A stretch of DNA of 64,000 bases from Epicoccum nigrum (lineage: Eukaryota; Ascomycota; Dothideomycetes; Pleosporales; Didymellaceae), in the NCBI GenBank assembly GCA_002116315.1, contig KZ107838.1, positions 2,994,343 to 3,058,342 of the forward strand, read 5' to 3'. Shown piece after piece: positions 31,048-43,088 of the stretch (positions are counted from its first letter, which is position 1; each line of letters begins with the position of its first letter). Under the pieces are notes generated by a model. The model had not been told where the DNA came from and did not search any database. It saw only the letters and a list, made by a program, of their open reading frames with translations. The translations under genes were made by a program, and so were the position numbers.

Positions 31048-32658
31048 CTACTGCAGAAGGTGATCACGCCAATGCTTCTGGTTATTGCCTCTTTTCTCGT
31101 TACCAGCCTGGTACCTGTTCCTTGCACGATCAGCCTGCTTCTGCTGCTTCCTCTCAAGTGCAGCAACCTCCTTCTTTTTGCTATCGCTGACACCGATCAT
31201 ACCCATACCACCATTGGCGCGACTGACGACCTCGCGGCCACCACGACCGCGCTGCTCACCATCCTCCATCTCAGCATCACCATCTTCATCGTCCTCTGGT
31301 GCGGTGAGACGGCGCTGTGCGTTCTCCATACGCTCAGCGACGCCGGGGTAGTTGCGCAAGTTCTGTCTGTAGTACTTGTTGAGTGACCTATGGCCTGCTG
31401 TTCGGCCAGAGGGGAGGTGCAATTCGTATTCGTCGTGGTATACAGCAGTCGGTGTGGCATGTGCGTGTGAATGGAAGCCATCTGCAGCCCGATGAGGCCG
31501 GGGGTCGGCGTGGTTGTGATGTCTCGATTTGTGAAGACCCTTGTGGCGATGAGTGCGATCGATAGGGACAGCGCCAATTTCGTCTGTTGGTACACTCGAA
31601 ACTGTGCTGTCAGTCTCCCAGCCTTCGTCATTCTCGCCGCTGGACATTTCTGCATCGTCCTCTGTAGTTGTCTTGGCCTCGCGCCTTGCGCCAAGCTTCA
31701 CACCACCTCCTGTTGTCGATGCCGAGTCGTCCGATGCCTCTGCCTCGTCTTGCATGTTGTCAAAGGCAGTCTGATCGTCGTATGTGCTGCTGAAATCGTA
31801 GAATTCACCAATCTCGACGAGCTCCTCGTCACTCTCGAAAGCAATCATGCAATGACCGCGGTCGCGCATATGTGTCTGAATACCAGATGCAGTGTGTACG
31901 ACCTTGTGGCACTTCAAGCAAGCGTGCTGCTCGAAAATCTTGCTGTGGAGATAGTTGAGAAGACCTTCGGTGCTGGTCAGATAGTCCTTCTCGGGAACAA
32001 ACATGCCGTGGTAACGGCCCATGTGGTGCAGGTTCAACGCTGTGGTGGGAGACTTGTAGTTGCAAAAGAGGCAGTCCTGTAGAGGGTCGGTGATAATCTT
32101 GGAAGTTGCAACTGAATTTTGGTCGTCATCTGCGGAAGGTTTCTCCGCAGCGCCATCCTCCAACTTGGCGCTCTCTAGACCAGACGTAACCTCTGCGACA
32201 TCTCTCTCGCCAAGGGTAGTGGCCTCGGACTCAGCCATGGATTCGCCAAGAGAGAATGCGGAACTCATGACCGAGCCGTTGACTGAAACAGCGTCGTCGT
32301 TCTGTCCATTTCGCGATGCCTTCATGAGGTTTGTACGGTGTTTCTGGCTGTTCAAGTGGTTTGCGTAGGCATTTTCGCTGAAGTAGGTCTTTTGGCATAT
32401 GGCGCATGATTTCTCGAACGATGCCCGTGCGGCAGATGCGGCGGCGGAGGCCTTGTTTGCAAGGACCTTCTCGGTGAAGATCTCAGAAGAGAGGGGAGGC
32501 AAGGACGCCACTCTGCGCTTCAGATTGTAGCGGTGCCAGTCGGTCTGCATGTGCGCCCGCTGCAGTTCGCCCGAACGAAAGGCGACCTGACATGTGTTGC
32601 AGGTGAAGGGGTGGGTGGACTGGATATTGGCCTGGGTAGGCACCTGCTGAGAGGCCAT
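31048..32658 (-). CDS. REI1: pre-60S factor REI1, C2H2 zinc-finger protein
   Basis: An intronless 536-residue protein starting at MASQQVPTQ; an upstream in-frame ATG at 32703 would add 15 residues. Four C2H2-type fingers are visible: FTCNTCQVAF...H, KSCAICQKTYF...HRTN, QDCLFCNYKS...H and HACLKCHKVV...H. Between them are the EIFTEKVL and acidic segments typical of Rei1/Reh1. The C-terminus GNNQKHWRDHLLQ is the conserved Rei1 tail that inserts into the 60S polypeptide exit tunnel. Rei1 acts in the cytoplasm on late pre-60S particles, with Jjj1, to release Arx1-Alb1. It is divergent from the HECT ligase gene with 446 bp between starts. Confidence 0.95.
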   Translation of the reverse strand: MASQQVPTQANIQSTHPFTCNTCQVAFRSGELQRAHMQTDWHRYNLKRRVASLPPLSSEIFTEKVLANKASAAASAARASFEKSCAICQKTYFSENAYANHLNSQKHRTNLMKASRNGQNDDAVSVNGSVMSSAFSLGESMAESEATTLGERDVAEVTSGLESAKLEDGAAEKPSADDDQNSVATSKIITDPLQDCLFCNYKSPTTALNLHHMGRYHGMFVPEKDYLTSTEGLLNYLHSKIFEQHACLKCHKVVHTASGIQTHMRDRGHCMIAFESDEELVEIGEFYDFSSTYDDQTAFDNMQDEAEASDDSASTTGGGVKLGARREAKTTTEDDAEMSSGENDEGWETDSTVSSVPTDEIGAVPIDRTHRHKGLHKSRHHNHADPRPHRAADGFHSHAHATPTAVYHDEYELHLPSGRTAGHRSLNKYYRQNLRNYPGVAERMENAQRRLTAPEDDEDGDAEMEDGEQRGRGGREVVSRANGGMGMIGVSDSKKKEVAALERKQQKQADRARNRYQAGNEKRGNNQKHWRDHLLQ

Positions 32659-33104
32659 GATGCTGGCTTGTGGGAGCAAAGGGGCGTGGAAGGGAAAGCA
32701 CAAAACGAGCGCTGATGGTAGTCACGGAGGGGCGTGGAAGAATAATTGACTAGCAAGTGGGGGTTGTGCGAAACGGTTTTTGAGGCGCCTGTGACTGGCC
32801 GAGGGGCAAAATCAGAATCGGGGCATTAGGAGCAAGCGCGATCTATCTTATTCTGGTCAGGAAAGTGTCGGCTACGGCAAAAATACTGCAATCGCGTCCA
32901 GAGCCCTTTCGGCGGCAAAACGTTGAAAATGACGTTTGCGTTTGGGGTTCGCCGCCAAGAGCGACCCCGGTCATAGCCACATGGTAGCCGCAGCTGGTGC
33001 GGGAGCTACCTCATGTGTCCAGCCCTACCTAGCTGCGCAATGCGGTACTCATAGTCTTTGCGTCTTCATCTATACGCACGGTAACCATACGTTCGCTTCA
33101 TGAT
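32659..33104. promoter_or_regulatory. bidirectional promoter region, REI1 / HECT ligase
   Basis: 446 bp between divergent starts. No specific factor site can be assigned with confidence. A GC-rich centre (gcggcaaaacgttgaaaatgacg) is the only notable composition change. Confidence 0.4.
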
Positions 33105-36100
33105 ATGACATCTCCATGGGGAGGCTCTCCACCTCCTCAAGCCGGACCGCATTCTTTGTCTGCCCTAAGCACAACGTCACCCTCCAGTGCACAGTCTAAC
33201 ACGCGAAGACGCTCATCAGCACTGGAGCGCCGCATCAGCAATGTCATCGACGTGCAAGACCCTGCCCGAGTTCTAGATTGCTCCCAGCTGGAGCGGCAAC
33301 GCAGGTTCCAGTACCTTGTGCGCCGGTAGGTCTTATGCACCACTCGTCCACATATGCAGATGACACATCTAATTGGCATGCAGGTACCTGTCACAGATAC
33401 TGTACGGTTGCAAAAGTGCGTATTGCGATACACCGACATGCCTCTCGCGCAATAAGCGCGGTGCTTTGAAGCCACACCGACCGCCGACCCAACTTACTGC
33501 ACGAGCGTTAGCACACTACCTCGCAAGCCAAAGCAACCCCCATCGCGGATTGTGCCCTCACGAGCTCAAAGTAGCACCGTCGGCCCTCGAAATAAAGGCT
33601 GTTGTCGACTCGAGCTCCGGAAATGGCTCAGACGGTCGTAGGGATCAATCACAACGGACAGCACGGATGAAGACACATGCTCTAACAAGCTTTATCGACA
33701 AAAGCCACCAGGTCAAGAAGGATACGAAGTCAATCGGGCAGAATCTCTATGATAGTGTGTCGGTGATCTACTCATACTCAAAATCAATACCTAGCTCTCT
33801 GTGGGCATTTGACGCGCTACGCGCACCGGCTATTGAAGGTCAGCCAGACAAACGTCTCGATCTTGCAAACGAGAGTGTCATCACAGCACAAACAGCAACC
33901 CCTACTCGCCACCATGTACGGCAGGATCTGCAAGTACAGGGCCAGGCACATGTCACTCGAGGCCAGTCTACTGTGCTCAGCAATGACCAGCTAGTTCACA
34001 GAGTCCCCTACCACCCTCCTCCTGGCTCAGATCACATAGGCTCTACTACTAATAGTAACAACTCATCTATCGACAGCACAAGCGATATCTCAAAGATGTC
34101 AATAAGAAAGACTGGCAGAAAATCATTCACCCTAGGTGCATCAATCCTCCCTTCCATCGCGAAACCTAATGTGGCAGAAGCCAGAGCGCCGCGGCATGAA
34201 GTTAGGAAGCCTGACATCAATCAAAAGGGAACAGTTCCATCCGCCTCACATCTGAGCTGCGATATCTTGGATGACTTGAAAAATGGGTACCATCGACGGC
34301 ACGAGCAGAAACCAGCCGATGATATCGCTGGCGACAAGTTCACGTCTCGATGGAGCCGATCCGATGAAGCCTTCGTGAATCGATCATTGTTTTACACACT
34401 GGGAGATGCAGAGGCACTACTCTTATCGTTTCAGGACCCAAATGATGCCTTTCAATCCTCGCCGCTGTCGCACCTGGACTCTGCACGACTTGCGCACTCC
34501 TTCCGAGACTGGAGTCAGGATACCGCAGCTTTGATATTCGACAGCCTGCATGTTGCATTGGAAGCTCTACTTGTTCTTCCACCTGTACTGGACAAACAGG
34601 GTATGAATGAAAGCAGCTCTACACCAGATTCTTTTCCGAAGGTCGGATTCATCAATACAAGCGAATCAAGATCTCGCCCACGTTATCTTAATAACTACGA
34701 ATCGGCACACATTGTGATGGTATGCATTCACGCTTTGACATCTTCGGTACCAGTTGCTTGGCCGCGCACCTGGGCACAGCTGCGAGACCTACGTTCCTGG
34801 GGTGTCATTGTTCCCAGCGTAACTGCCGATCTTGACAATTTCGCCGACCCGTATGTCAAAATCGTTGACGCTTTTGAATACGAGCCGGCGGTCAGGCTTG
34901 CCAAACGTCTGCTTCGAGTGATTGGGGTTCGGAGTTGTTTTGATCACATGCTTGCGGCCAGAAAGTCGGAACTGGAAGCAGAAGGGGCGGATGAAATCCC
35001 TCGATTTGAAAGCCTGTCATCCCTGTTGACTCGGCATTTGATAGTGGTCGAGCAGGCTGCGCTAGAGACTAAGCGCAAGATGAAGTGCACCAGTACGATA
35101 AATAAAGAACCTGGCTGGACAGTCACAGCTACACTTGTCGAATGGCTGAAGACTACGATCATCAAGAGTTGGGACGGCAAGATGGAAATTAACAAATGGA
35201 ATAGTGTCGGTGCCGCTATCATACTACTACGTCAACTACGTAAGCACTCACCTAGCCTTGTTCCGAAGAGTAAGAACTGACTATTGCAGATGAACATCAG
35301 CGCCAGCTCAACCTATGGTCTCGAATGTTTAGGTTACCCTATCTTCACGAACACACAGACGCCCTTCACGATCCCATCACGTTTCTGGGCTGGAAAGCCC
35401 AGCCTAACATACTGCATATTTTTCAGTATGCAGAACTGCATCCAACCGACTACCTTGTCAAATTCTTTCGTATCATCAATCTTACAAGCATGATGAGCCA
35501 GTACAATCACACTCAGCATACCCAGCAGATGCTACGCCAGTTAGATGTCTTCCTTCGCGAGCCATATCTGTATATGATTAAGCATCGACTTAAAGTCACG
35601 CTAAACGACTACCTTGTCCTCGATGTTAGTCGAGAGCAGCCGTTGAAGGACACACTCGATCAGCTTTGGCGGCAGGAAAGAAAAACGTTGCTCAAACCCC
35701 TGAAAGTCAAGCTTGGTCAACAAGAGGGCGAAGTCGGCCTGGATCACGGTGGCGTGACATACGAGTTCTTTCGTGTTGTGATTGGAGAAGCGTTTGCACC
35801 AGACTATGGTTAGTGAATGAGTGCTTGGTTTGTGATATAGTTCTAACGAAAGCAGGAATGTTTACGATCGACTCGAAGACTCAGATGACTTGGTTTCAAC
35901 CGGGTTCTCTCGAGCCACTTTGGAAGTTCAAGATGCTCGGTGTGCTATTCAGTCTCGCCATCTACAACGGCATCACTCTGCCTGTCACATTTCCCTTGGC
36001 CTTCTACAACCTGATGCTTAATTCAAGGTTCAAATTCCTCGATGACCATACGAGTATTGATTACATCCGCGATGCCTGGCCAGATCTTGCTAAATCCTTC

Positions 36101-36757
36101 GAAACACTGCTTGTCTGGGAGGACGGCGACGTAGCAGATGTTTTCATGCGCGGCTATGCTTTCAGCTACGAGGCATTTGGCCAGAAAATTGATCTGGACA
36201 TGACCAAGCACGACGATGAGAGCTCCTCATCTAGTGATATACCACTGGTCAACAATGAGAACCGCGGCATGTTCGTCAGGGATTACGTTACGTATCTGAT
36301 CCTGCGCAGCATTCGCCCTCAGCTCAAAGCGTTCAAGAAAGGGTTCAATACATGTCTCGATCCTCGTAGTCTTGAGCTTTTCACACCCAAGACTCTCAAA
36401 CAACTTGTGGAGGGCACGCAGACAATTTCCATCTCGGAACTTCGGGCATGCGCGACGTACGAAGACTACGATGCCACGCATCCTGCGGTGCGAATGTTCT
36501 GGGAAATCGTGCAAGATTACTCGCAAGAGGATGCAGCACACCTATTAGAGTTTGTCACAGCGAGCGACAGGGTGCCAGTCACGGGCTACAAGGGCCTCAC
36601 GTTCAATATCGTGCGGATGGGTAGTGATTCAGAACAGTTACCTACCAGCAGTACGTGTTTCGGTAAGCTGTACTTGCCTGAGTACAAGGATAAGGAGAAG
36701 ATGACAAGGAAGCTTGAATTGGCAATCCAGAACGCGAAAGGCTTTGGTGTTGTATGA
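33105..36757 (+). CDS. AZUL-HECT E3 ubiquitin ligase (Hul4/UBE3A-like)
   Basis: Four exons (33105-33325, 33384-35239, 35290-35808, 35856-36757) give about 1165 residues. After a Ser-rich N-terminus an AZUL-type zinc domain spans about residues 70-140, with Cys residues in YGCKSAYCDTPTC and GLCPH. The middle is a long fungal-specific region. The C-terminal HECT domain begins near residue 810 (VKLGQQEGEVGLDHGGVTYEFF) and ends with the catalytic site LPTSSTCFGKLYLPEY, catalytic Cys1133. All HECT landmarks are present, so it should accept ubiquitin from an E2 as a thioester and transfer it to substrates. An AZUL plus HECT architecture is shared with animal UBE3A and with fungal Hul4-type proteins. 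Substrates are unknown. Confidence 0.92.
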
Positions 36758-37852
36758 GCTATCAAGGACTGCCGGAGTATCTAGAACGCGACTGGCTTCA
36801 GCAATGATGAAGCTTTCTGCAGATGCCGAAGGATCCTGTCACGGGAATCAATGTCAATATACAAATGTAGTATAGCTTACGGGTGGCGCCGCTACTGAAG
36901 CAGGTGGGATGGTGAATCGAATTCGGCATTGAAAACCAGATCTCCCGTAGTTACACAAATCGTTGTGTCACACTACAGCCGCCGGCCATGCGACTATCTT
37001 GCAATCAATACACAACCCAATGCCTACGATAACATTCCGTTATGTCCAAGCCTCGAAGATACGAGCGGAATAATGGTTGGAGCTCTTAAGGGAGCTTGTG
37101 CGCACTTTCGATTCCAGCTGCGTGACTTCGAACTTCGCTTGTGACATTGCGTCATTCCTCTCTGCGATCCCTCACCTTGCTTTCGCCCTTCGATCATCCT
37201 TCTCGAAGCTTTGCCGATCTCCCCGACTCTTGCACTAGATCTGCCTGGATCCCCCCCAGACTCGCCCCGCTACCTCGTCCCGTCCATTCACATCTCGCCA
37301 GTTCCAGCCCACAGCAAGGTCACACAAATCGTGACAGTCACAATCAATGCACACGTGACTATCGATCTTCAGCCGTGATAAGCATCGTCCTTCACAGTGG
37401 TTCGCGCGCGGTCGGCCAGTAATGTGACGCCTCAAGTTACGAAAGCTGTCCCAAGCCTTTACGCTCAGAGCACTGTGATTGGCTCCAGTGGCTGGGAGTT
37501 GAGATGATAGACGGTTGCGGAATGATTCAGAGAGTGATGGCTGGAAGATAGGCCTGGGGTGACGATGTCGGAGCGTCCACCTACGTGTGGGTTGCGTATC
37601 TGGGGAAGAAATATATGGCTTCGAACCCCGTAAAGTACCATTTGAGGTCATTTCGCACGTTCACTTTTGGAATCTACTACAAATACCAGAATTCAGGTCT
37701 ACAGAATCTCAACACCGCAAACATCACACAATCGAATATCGATCAAATCACTTAAGGTCACTTGCCTACAAACAGGCGTACGCGCTCTATACCATCAAAC
37801 TCCCGAGAACCAAAGATCGTCGATATCTCCACACAAACACACACCATACACC
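36758..37852. other. intergenic before DUF3602 gene
   Basis: About 1.1 kb with only overlapping short frames (up to 138 codons, minus strand 37235-37651) that lack recognisable features. Confidence 0.45.
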
Positions 37853-38433
37853 ATGCCTTCATCAACAAGTCCCAAATCCGACCCTTACATTATGTACGGT
37901 CGCGGTGGCGCTGGCAACATGCGTATGTCACCTCCGGAAACCTCCCATCTATTCGAAATAAACAAATCTAATACACCGCAGATCACCGCTCCACAATCCG
38001 CACCGCCTGGAAAAACATTAAAAATTCCCCCGCCTCCCCGCCCGTCTCCCTCTCCGTCTCCCCAGACAACTATTACGCCGCGTGGAACGCGAAGTCCGAG
38101 GACCCCAAGAAGAAGCGCGAGGCACAACTCGGGTCTTCCGTCGACGACGGCAGCAGCCTAAGGCGCAACGCCAGCTCTGGCAGCCTGAGCTTCAAGCGCA
38201 ACGCCTCCTCCGGCTCGCTGTTCAGCCTGGGCCGCAGCAGCGAGACCAGCAGGAGCCATAGCGGCTTAAGTGGGCTGAGTAAGATTTTTGGGCGCAGAGC
38301 GAGTGTCGAGGATGATCAGAGTGTGAGCGCGGCGAGTACGACGGTGGAGAGCGTGCAGGAGGAAGAGGAGGAGGATGCGGATGTGATGGTTATGCGGAGT
38401 ACGAAGGGGAAGGGCAAGGAGAGGGCGCCGTGA
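37853..38433 (+). CDS. DUF3602/PAR32-like small Ser-rich protein
   Basis: Two exons (37853-37922, 37982-38433; intron 59 nt, GTATGT donor, CAG acceptor) give 173 residues. The N-terminal YGRGGAGNM is the hallmark glycine motif of the PAR32/DUF3602 family. A conserved-looking block follows the intron (STIRTAWKNIKNSPA) and then Ser/Arg repeats (LRRNASSGSL, FKRNASSGSLFSLGR), which look like basophilic or TORC1-linked phosphosites. A Glu run (EEEEEDAD) and a basic end close the protein. Yeast Par32 is hyperphosphorylated on rapamycin and inhibits ammonium permeases; whether this gene does the same is inference. If the intron is retained, a different Pro-rich frame stays open to 38161. Confidence 0.72.
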
Positions 38434-39128
38434 GGAGTGGTGTGGAGGCGGTTCTTTTATTAGGCCGCATTCTTTTCTTCTTCTCTTGTGCGATTTAGCG
38501 AGCGATACCATGCATAGAAGGCTGTACTGGAGTGCGAAGTACTGGATAGGAAAAGCATCGTCCCTTTTTTTGAGCAAATGAGGCATTTCAGTGCTGTGGT
38601 GACTGTGGATATGTCTTGTTAGGCGTACTCGTCCTTCGCAATCGCGTTTGTGGAAAGAATAATTATTCAGTAGCGCAGTTGTATAGACTGTAGCAATTTA
38701 CGCTCTAGATGTAAACTAGGTAAGTGTTATATATTGAGCTTGAGTCTGTGGTTTTAGGACCAGGACCTTCAAACCAGTACAGTAGGCGAGGAGTATATCA
38801 TGTCATTTCAATCGGACAATTGCTTAATACTCGGTCTGAACGATTATAGCGCTTAGTGGACTGAGCCCAATATTCCGATCAGCTTCTCACGAACCATAAC
38901 TAGAAGTAGGCTTCCGATACAAGAAGCAGCCCGTCTGTAATCGGACTTTCGAGTTGATATCGTATAAAAGCCGCAAGTAAAATTGAGTGTCCCGAATGTA
39001 TGAGACCTCTTCTGAACAATGACCACAACGACAAATGCGATCCACCATGAACAGCCATCTCGATATGGGTGCAAACACTGTACTCATACATACGGCTAGC
39101 TGTACACACCACCTGGTCAGTGCCTCAT
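38434..39128. other. intergenic between two convergent genes
   Basis: About 695 bp of 3' flanks. Short frames only, no recognisable element. Confidence 0.5.
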
Positions 39129-40513
39129 TCAGGCCTTCTTTTCCAACTCCTTCAACCTCCTCAACCCCGCTCTTGCATTTGTCTGTCCCTCCTTGAAGCC
39201 CATCGACTTCGCTAGACTCGCAGCCTCTTCGTACTTTTGCCTTGCTTCTGCGATCTTTCCCTCCATTTCGTAGAATTCTCCCAGGTTGTGAGTTGCCACC
39301 GCGCAGCCGATATCGCATTCTTCGGTTTTTTCTGTCGATGGTATTGCCGCAGCGTGAGCAAGGGCTTTTGTTGCCCATTGCCGGGCTTGGTCGAGGAGAA
39401 CGGCACGCGGTGGAGCGTTCGTGACTGGAAAGTCTGTGGGCGCGGAGGAGAGGGCGAGGGCGTCTTTATTTGGTGGCGGGCTTTGCTGGCTAAGACAAGT
39501 CGAGATATTATTCACTGTGTTGTCAGCGCAACCTCGTTCCTTTAGGGCATCAATAACTTACTCAAGATAATGCTGTGACACGATTTAGGCGGGCACAGCT
39601 CCAATGCTTTGACGAAGAGTGGTGTAGCTAAATATCGAGGACCAAACTCCTCATAGTGGGAGCCAAGTGCTTCCAGCGCACCGCCCAGCTCCTCTTTTGT
39701 CAGGAACTCGCCCTCACCCTGGAACAGACCATTCTTCTCCCTCCGTTGCGACTCTGCCAACGCTGTCTCTACAGCTTCGACGAGCCTCTTGCCGCCATTC
39801 TCTGGCTCGTTGACATACTTGATATCGTAGAGCTGACCAAGCTTGACGTTGATTTGAATAAGGTTCTTCAACACACGGCTCCTGTTGCCGTCATTCCAGT
39901 GCTTGTGCGAAAATTCGTCCATCCACTTCTGAGTGTCGGCCCTCATGATCTCAAGAACATCTGTTGCAAGACTGTAATATCCTGCGTCCTCGAACAAAGC
40001 AGCAATTGTGTACTTGACGCCCATGATTTCGTCGCTAAACGGATCCATGCCCAGTTCATCGGCCGTCTGTAGCGCCTGGCGGAAGAACTTGTTGGCTTCC
40101 CGGATATCGATGTGTTTGCCGCGGCTGTAGAACAAAGCTTTGCGTAGCTTCTTCGCGACCGGTTCCGGAAAATTGTGGTAAGGCTTAATGATGACATTCT
40201 TGTAGTACCATGGAAGGTAGATCAAGCACATGCCAGAAAGCACAGAAAGGCTGCTGGGCGTCAGCTAGTGAAGCTACGAGGATTGGTATGCTTACATGAC
40301 AACAGCGAAGGGAAACAAAACAGGACTGCGCTTGAACTGTGCCTTGAATTGTCCACCTATCGAGGAGGACTTGTAGCGCCTACCCAATTGCTGCTGTAGT
40401 GGGCTACATTGTTTTATGGGGAGTTTCGTTGATCTGTGTAATAATGATTGTGCTTGATATCGACTGAGCGCGCTGATGCGCGGCGCTGCGCGCGGAATAG
40501 CCCGAGAGAACAT
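39129..40513 (-). CDS. mitochondrial inner-membrane TPR protein, Mgr3-like
   Basis: Three exons (40513-40296, 40253-39562, 39514-39129; introns 42 and 47 nt) give about 431 residues. The N-terminus (MFSRAIPRAAPRISALSRY) is Arg/Ser-rich without acidic residues, a typical mitochondrial presequence. A transmembrane helix is built across the first intron (VLFPFAVVISLSVLSGMCLIYLPWY). The rest is TPR-like: FFRQALQTADELGM, YLATPLFVKALEL, and the last repeat GCAVATHNLGEFYEMEGKIAEARQKYEEAASLA. This matches the Mgr3 family, which with Mgr1 presents substrates to the i-AAA protease Yme1. It is divergent from the SRAP gene with only 204 bp between start codons. Confidence 0.78.
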
Positions 40514-40717
40514 CGTGAGCCAGACAAAGGCGAATCGATGTGACTGATGGCAACTGAAGCTTAGTGGAGCATCAAATAACGGGGATGAACTTTTAGCGGC
40601 GTCGCGTACTTTCCGCGTAGGGCTGAAATCCTCATGACGTAGCCAATCACCACGCGTTTCCGCCTCAGCTTGCCTCTCAGGACATGTGCATGGAACTACA
40701 TACATAAAGAGCTCATT

Positions 40718-42182
40718 ATGTGTGGCAGATATGCGCTGGCCTTTGTGAGTATCCGCGACTATATTCTATCAAAAATGCAACTGACGACAGTTCCAGCGGC
40801 CATCAGAGGTGCGTCAGCAACTTGAGCAGTCACAGATGCCTGTTGAAGAAGCGCCAAATGACGATGAGGTACGACAATCCTATAACTTTGCGCCTGGCTA
40901 TCACGGGCTAGTATATAGAGCAGAAGCCTCCGATCATGATGGCCAGAAAGGGAAGGACGTCGAAGGAAATAAAACAAAGGTCGAAGGACAAGACGTGAAA
41001 TACAAGTTGCAGTCTATGCAATGGGGTAGGTCATGCAAATCGCTCTTAAGACGACTTGGCTCAGATTATATTCTTAGGTCTTGTGCCATTTTGGACAAAG
41101 CGTAACCCCGACTACGGCTCGAAAATGAAGACTATCAATTGCCGCGACGACTCACTGATGGAAGATCGCGGTATGTGGACGACCATGAAGAAGCAGAAGC
41201 GCTGCATCATAGTCGCGCAAGGCTTCTACGAATGGCTCAAGAAGAACAACGGTAAAGAAAAGTTGCCACACTTTACCAAGCGCAAAGACGGGCAGCTCAT
41301 GTGCTTCGCGGGACTCTGGGATCGCGTGCAATTCGAGGGTAAGCATTGCGATAGGCATCTGCTGCGCAACCGGTTTTGAAGATTCATGGCCTGTGTGCTA
41401 TGTTTCCACGCCTTGTAGACCTGCTGTGTCCACGACTGACAGCCTCGCTAGACAGTAACGAGCCACTGTACACATACACTATTATAACGACCGGTTCAAA
41501 TCAGCAGCTCAACTTTCTGCATGACCGCATGCCGGTCATTTTAGACAATGGTTCCGACGCAATCCGAACATGGCTAGATCCTAGCCGCACCGAGTGGGGC
41601 CAGGATTTGCAGTCGCTACTGAAACCATATGCCGGAGAGCTCGAGTGCTATCCAGTCAGCAAGGACGTGGGCAAAGTAGGGAACAACTCGCCATCGTTTC
41701 TGATACCCATCGATAGTACCCAGAACAAGAGCAATATCGCCAATTTCTTCGGTAACCAACGAAAGCTTGTAAAGAAGTCCGATGAGCTAGGTGTTGATAA
41801 GATCGAACGTGACCCTGAAAAGTCCACAACCCCGAGCGGGTGTGTCAAAGTCGAACACGATGCCAATGAGACTCGTGACACCACGGACCGTCTAGAGGGT
41901 AGCGAAGACAACGCGCCACAACCTATTCCAGACAAATCGATATCACAAGTCGCTGGGGTCCAACAGGGCATCAAACGAGAAGCAAACGACAATTCTGGCG
42001 AAGTCGTTGAACCTGACACAAAACGCAATAAGACGGCCTCGCCCCAAAAACGTCCATCCCCCGTGAAGACACCTGCCAAGAAACAAGGTACACGCAGCGC
42101 GACTACCAATGGTAGTTCAGCAAAGACGCCGGCTAAGAGCGACGGCAATGCAAGGATCACATATTTCTTTGGTAATAAGTGA
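40718..42182 (+). CDS. SRAP-domain abasic-site DNA-protein crosslink protein (HMCES/YedK family)
   Basis: Four exons (40718-40744, 40797-41025, 41078-41338, 41452-42182) give about 415 residues. The start MCGRYAL places the invariant catalytic Cys at position 2. Asn106 (TINCRDDS), Glu137 (GFYEWL) and His196 (LHDRMPVIL) complete the active site, so the enzyme should crosslink abasic sites in single-stranded DNA. An alternative acceptor at 40790 would add FQ before RPSEV. The C-terminal 200 residues are disordered and basic. They contain two PIP-box-like ends, NIANFFGNQ and the final RITYFFGNK, matching the I-x-x-FF spacing used for PCNA binding but without the leading Gln. The third intron is 113 nt, longer than its neighbours. 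Confidence 0.92.
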
Positions 42183-43088
42183 GCAATTTCGATGTACACG
42201 CGTAACGACCAGACACTTGGGTCTGGCGAGCGCAAAGTTTATGATGGAACTGTGTCGAACAAAGTTGCATCGAGATTACCTATGCCTTATTGCGGAAGGA
42301 AGTCTTCTCACATGCAGACTGGAGTCATGCTCGTACAGCAACAACGTCGAGCAGTCCATTCACCTTGTTTCGCGTGAGGTTTAGTCAGATCTGTGAGCTG
42401 TGCAACACAGGAATGGCTGGAGTGGACCACAGCATACAGCACCTTGTCACCTTCGACCGCCCACCGAGTTCTCTGAAAGGATTTACTTGAAAGAAGCGAG
42501 AGTCATTCAAGGCTTGTTAGGCGACTTACTTTCTTAACAAACCTATAATCCTGCAGCATACAGTGATTGGAAAACAAACTTTTGCTACCCCTGCTCAATC
42601 TTGCAGTCTGCTCGGTGGGCGATCGGAGGTGATAAAGTGCTGTCGTATTTGAGAGTGTTTAGATGGCCGCGAAAAGGCGCTAGCGCAACCCCACCAACAC
42701 GGAACCTCAGGAGGGCGACGCGAGCACTCTTCTCGAACAACAGACCTACGGAACATTGGCAGAAGTGTATCATCTCAGAGATAGCTGCACAGCAAGCAAT
42801 AATTTCAATGCAATCAATCGGCTGTTAGTCTACTCATTCTTGGCCTCTGGCTTGACAGGTCGTGCAACCCGGAATCTTCGCCATGCATCACACGACTCAA
42901 CCGTTACCATACTGCCGAAAATAGCTGTACTCGGGTTCTAGAGACTCGACTTGGTTCTCCGCAACGCGACGCGAACGCATTGAGCAGTTTCCAGGACCGT
43001 GCGCATGCATAAGTCACCAAGGCATCCGGCTGCGCGTATCGTACCGATTCATTATTGCTGACGGCTACTCGCACCGTCAACCTGCAGG
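42183..43088. other. intergenic between SRAP gene and AlkB-fusion gene
   Basis: About 900 bp. Frames up to 91 codons, none with a recognisable domain. This is the 3' flank of the SRAP gene and the promoter of the fusion gene. Confidence 0.45.

Noticed and set aside
31471..32082. 203-codon plus-strand open frame with Cys-rich text
   Set aside because: It is the antisense of the REI1 zinc-finger region; the minus strand encodes a recognised protein without breaks.
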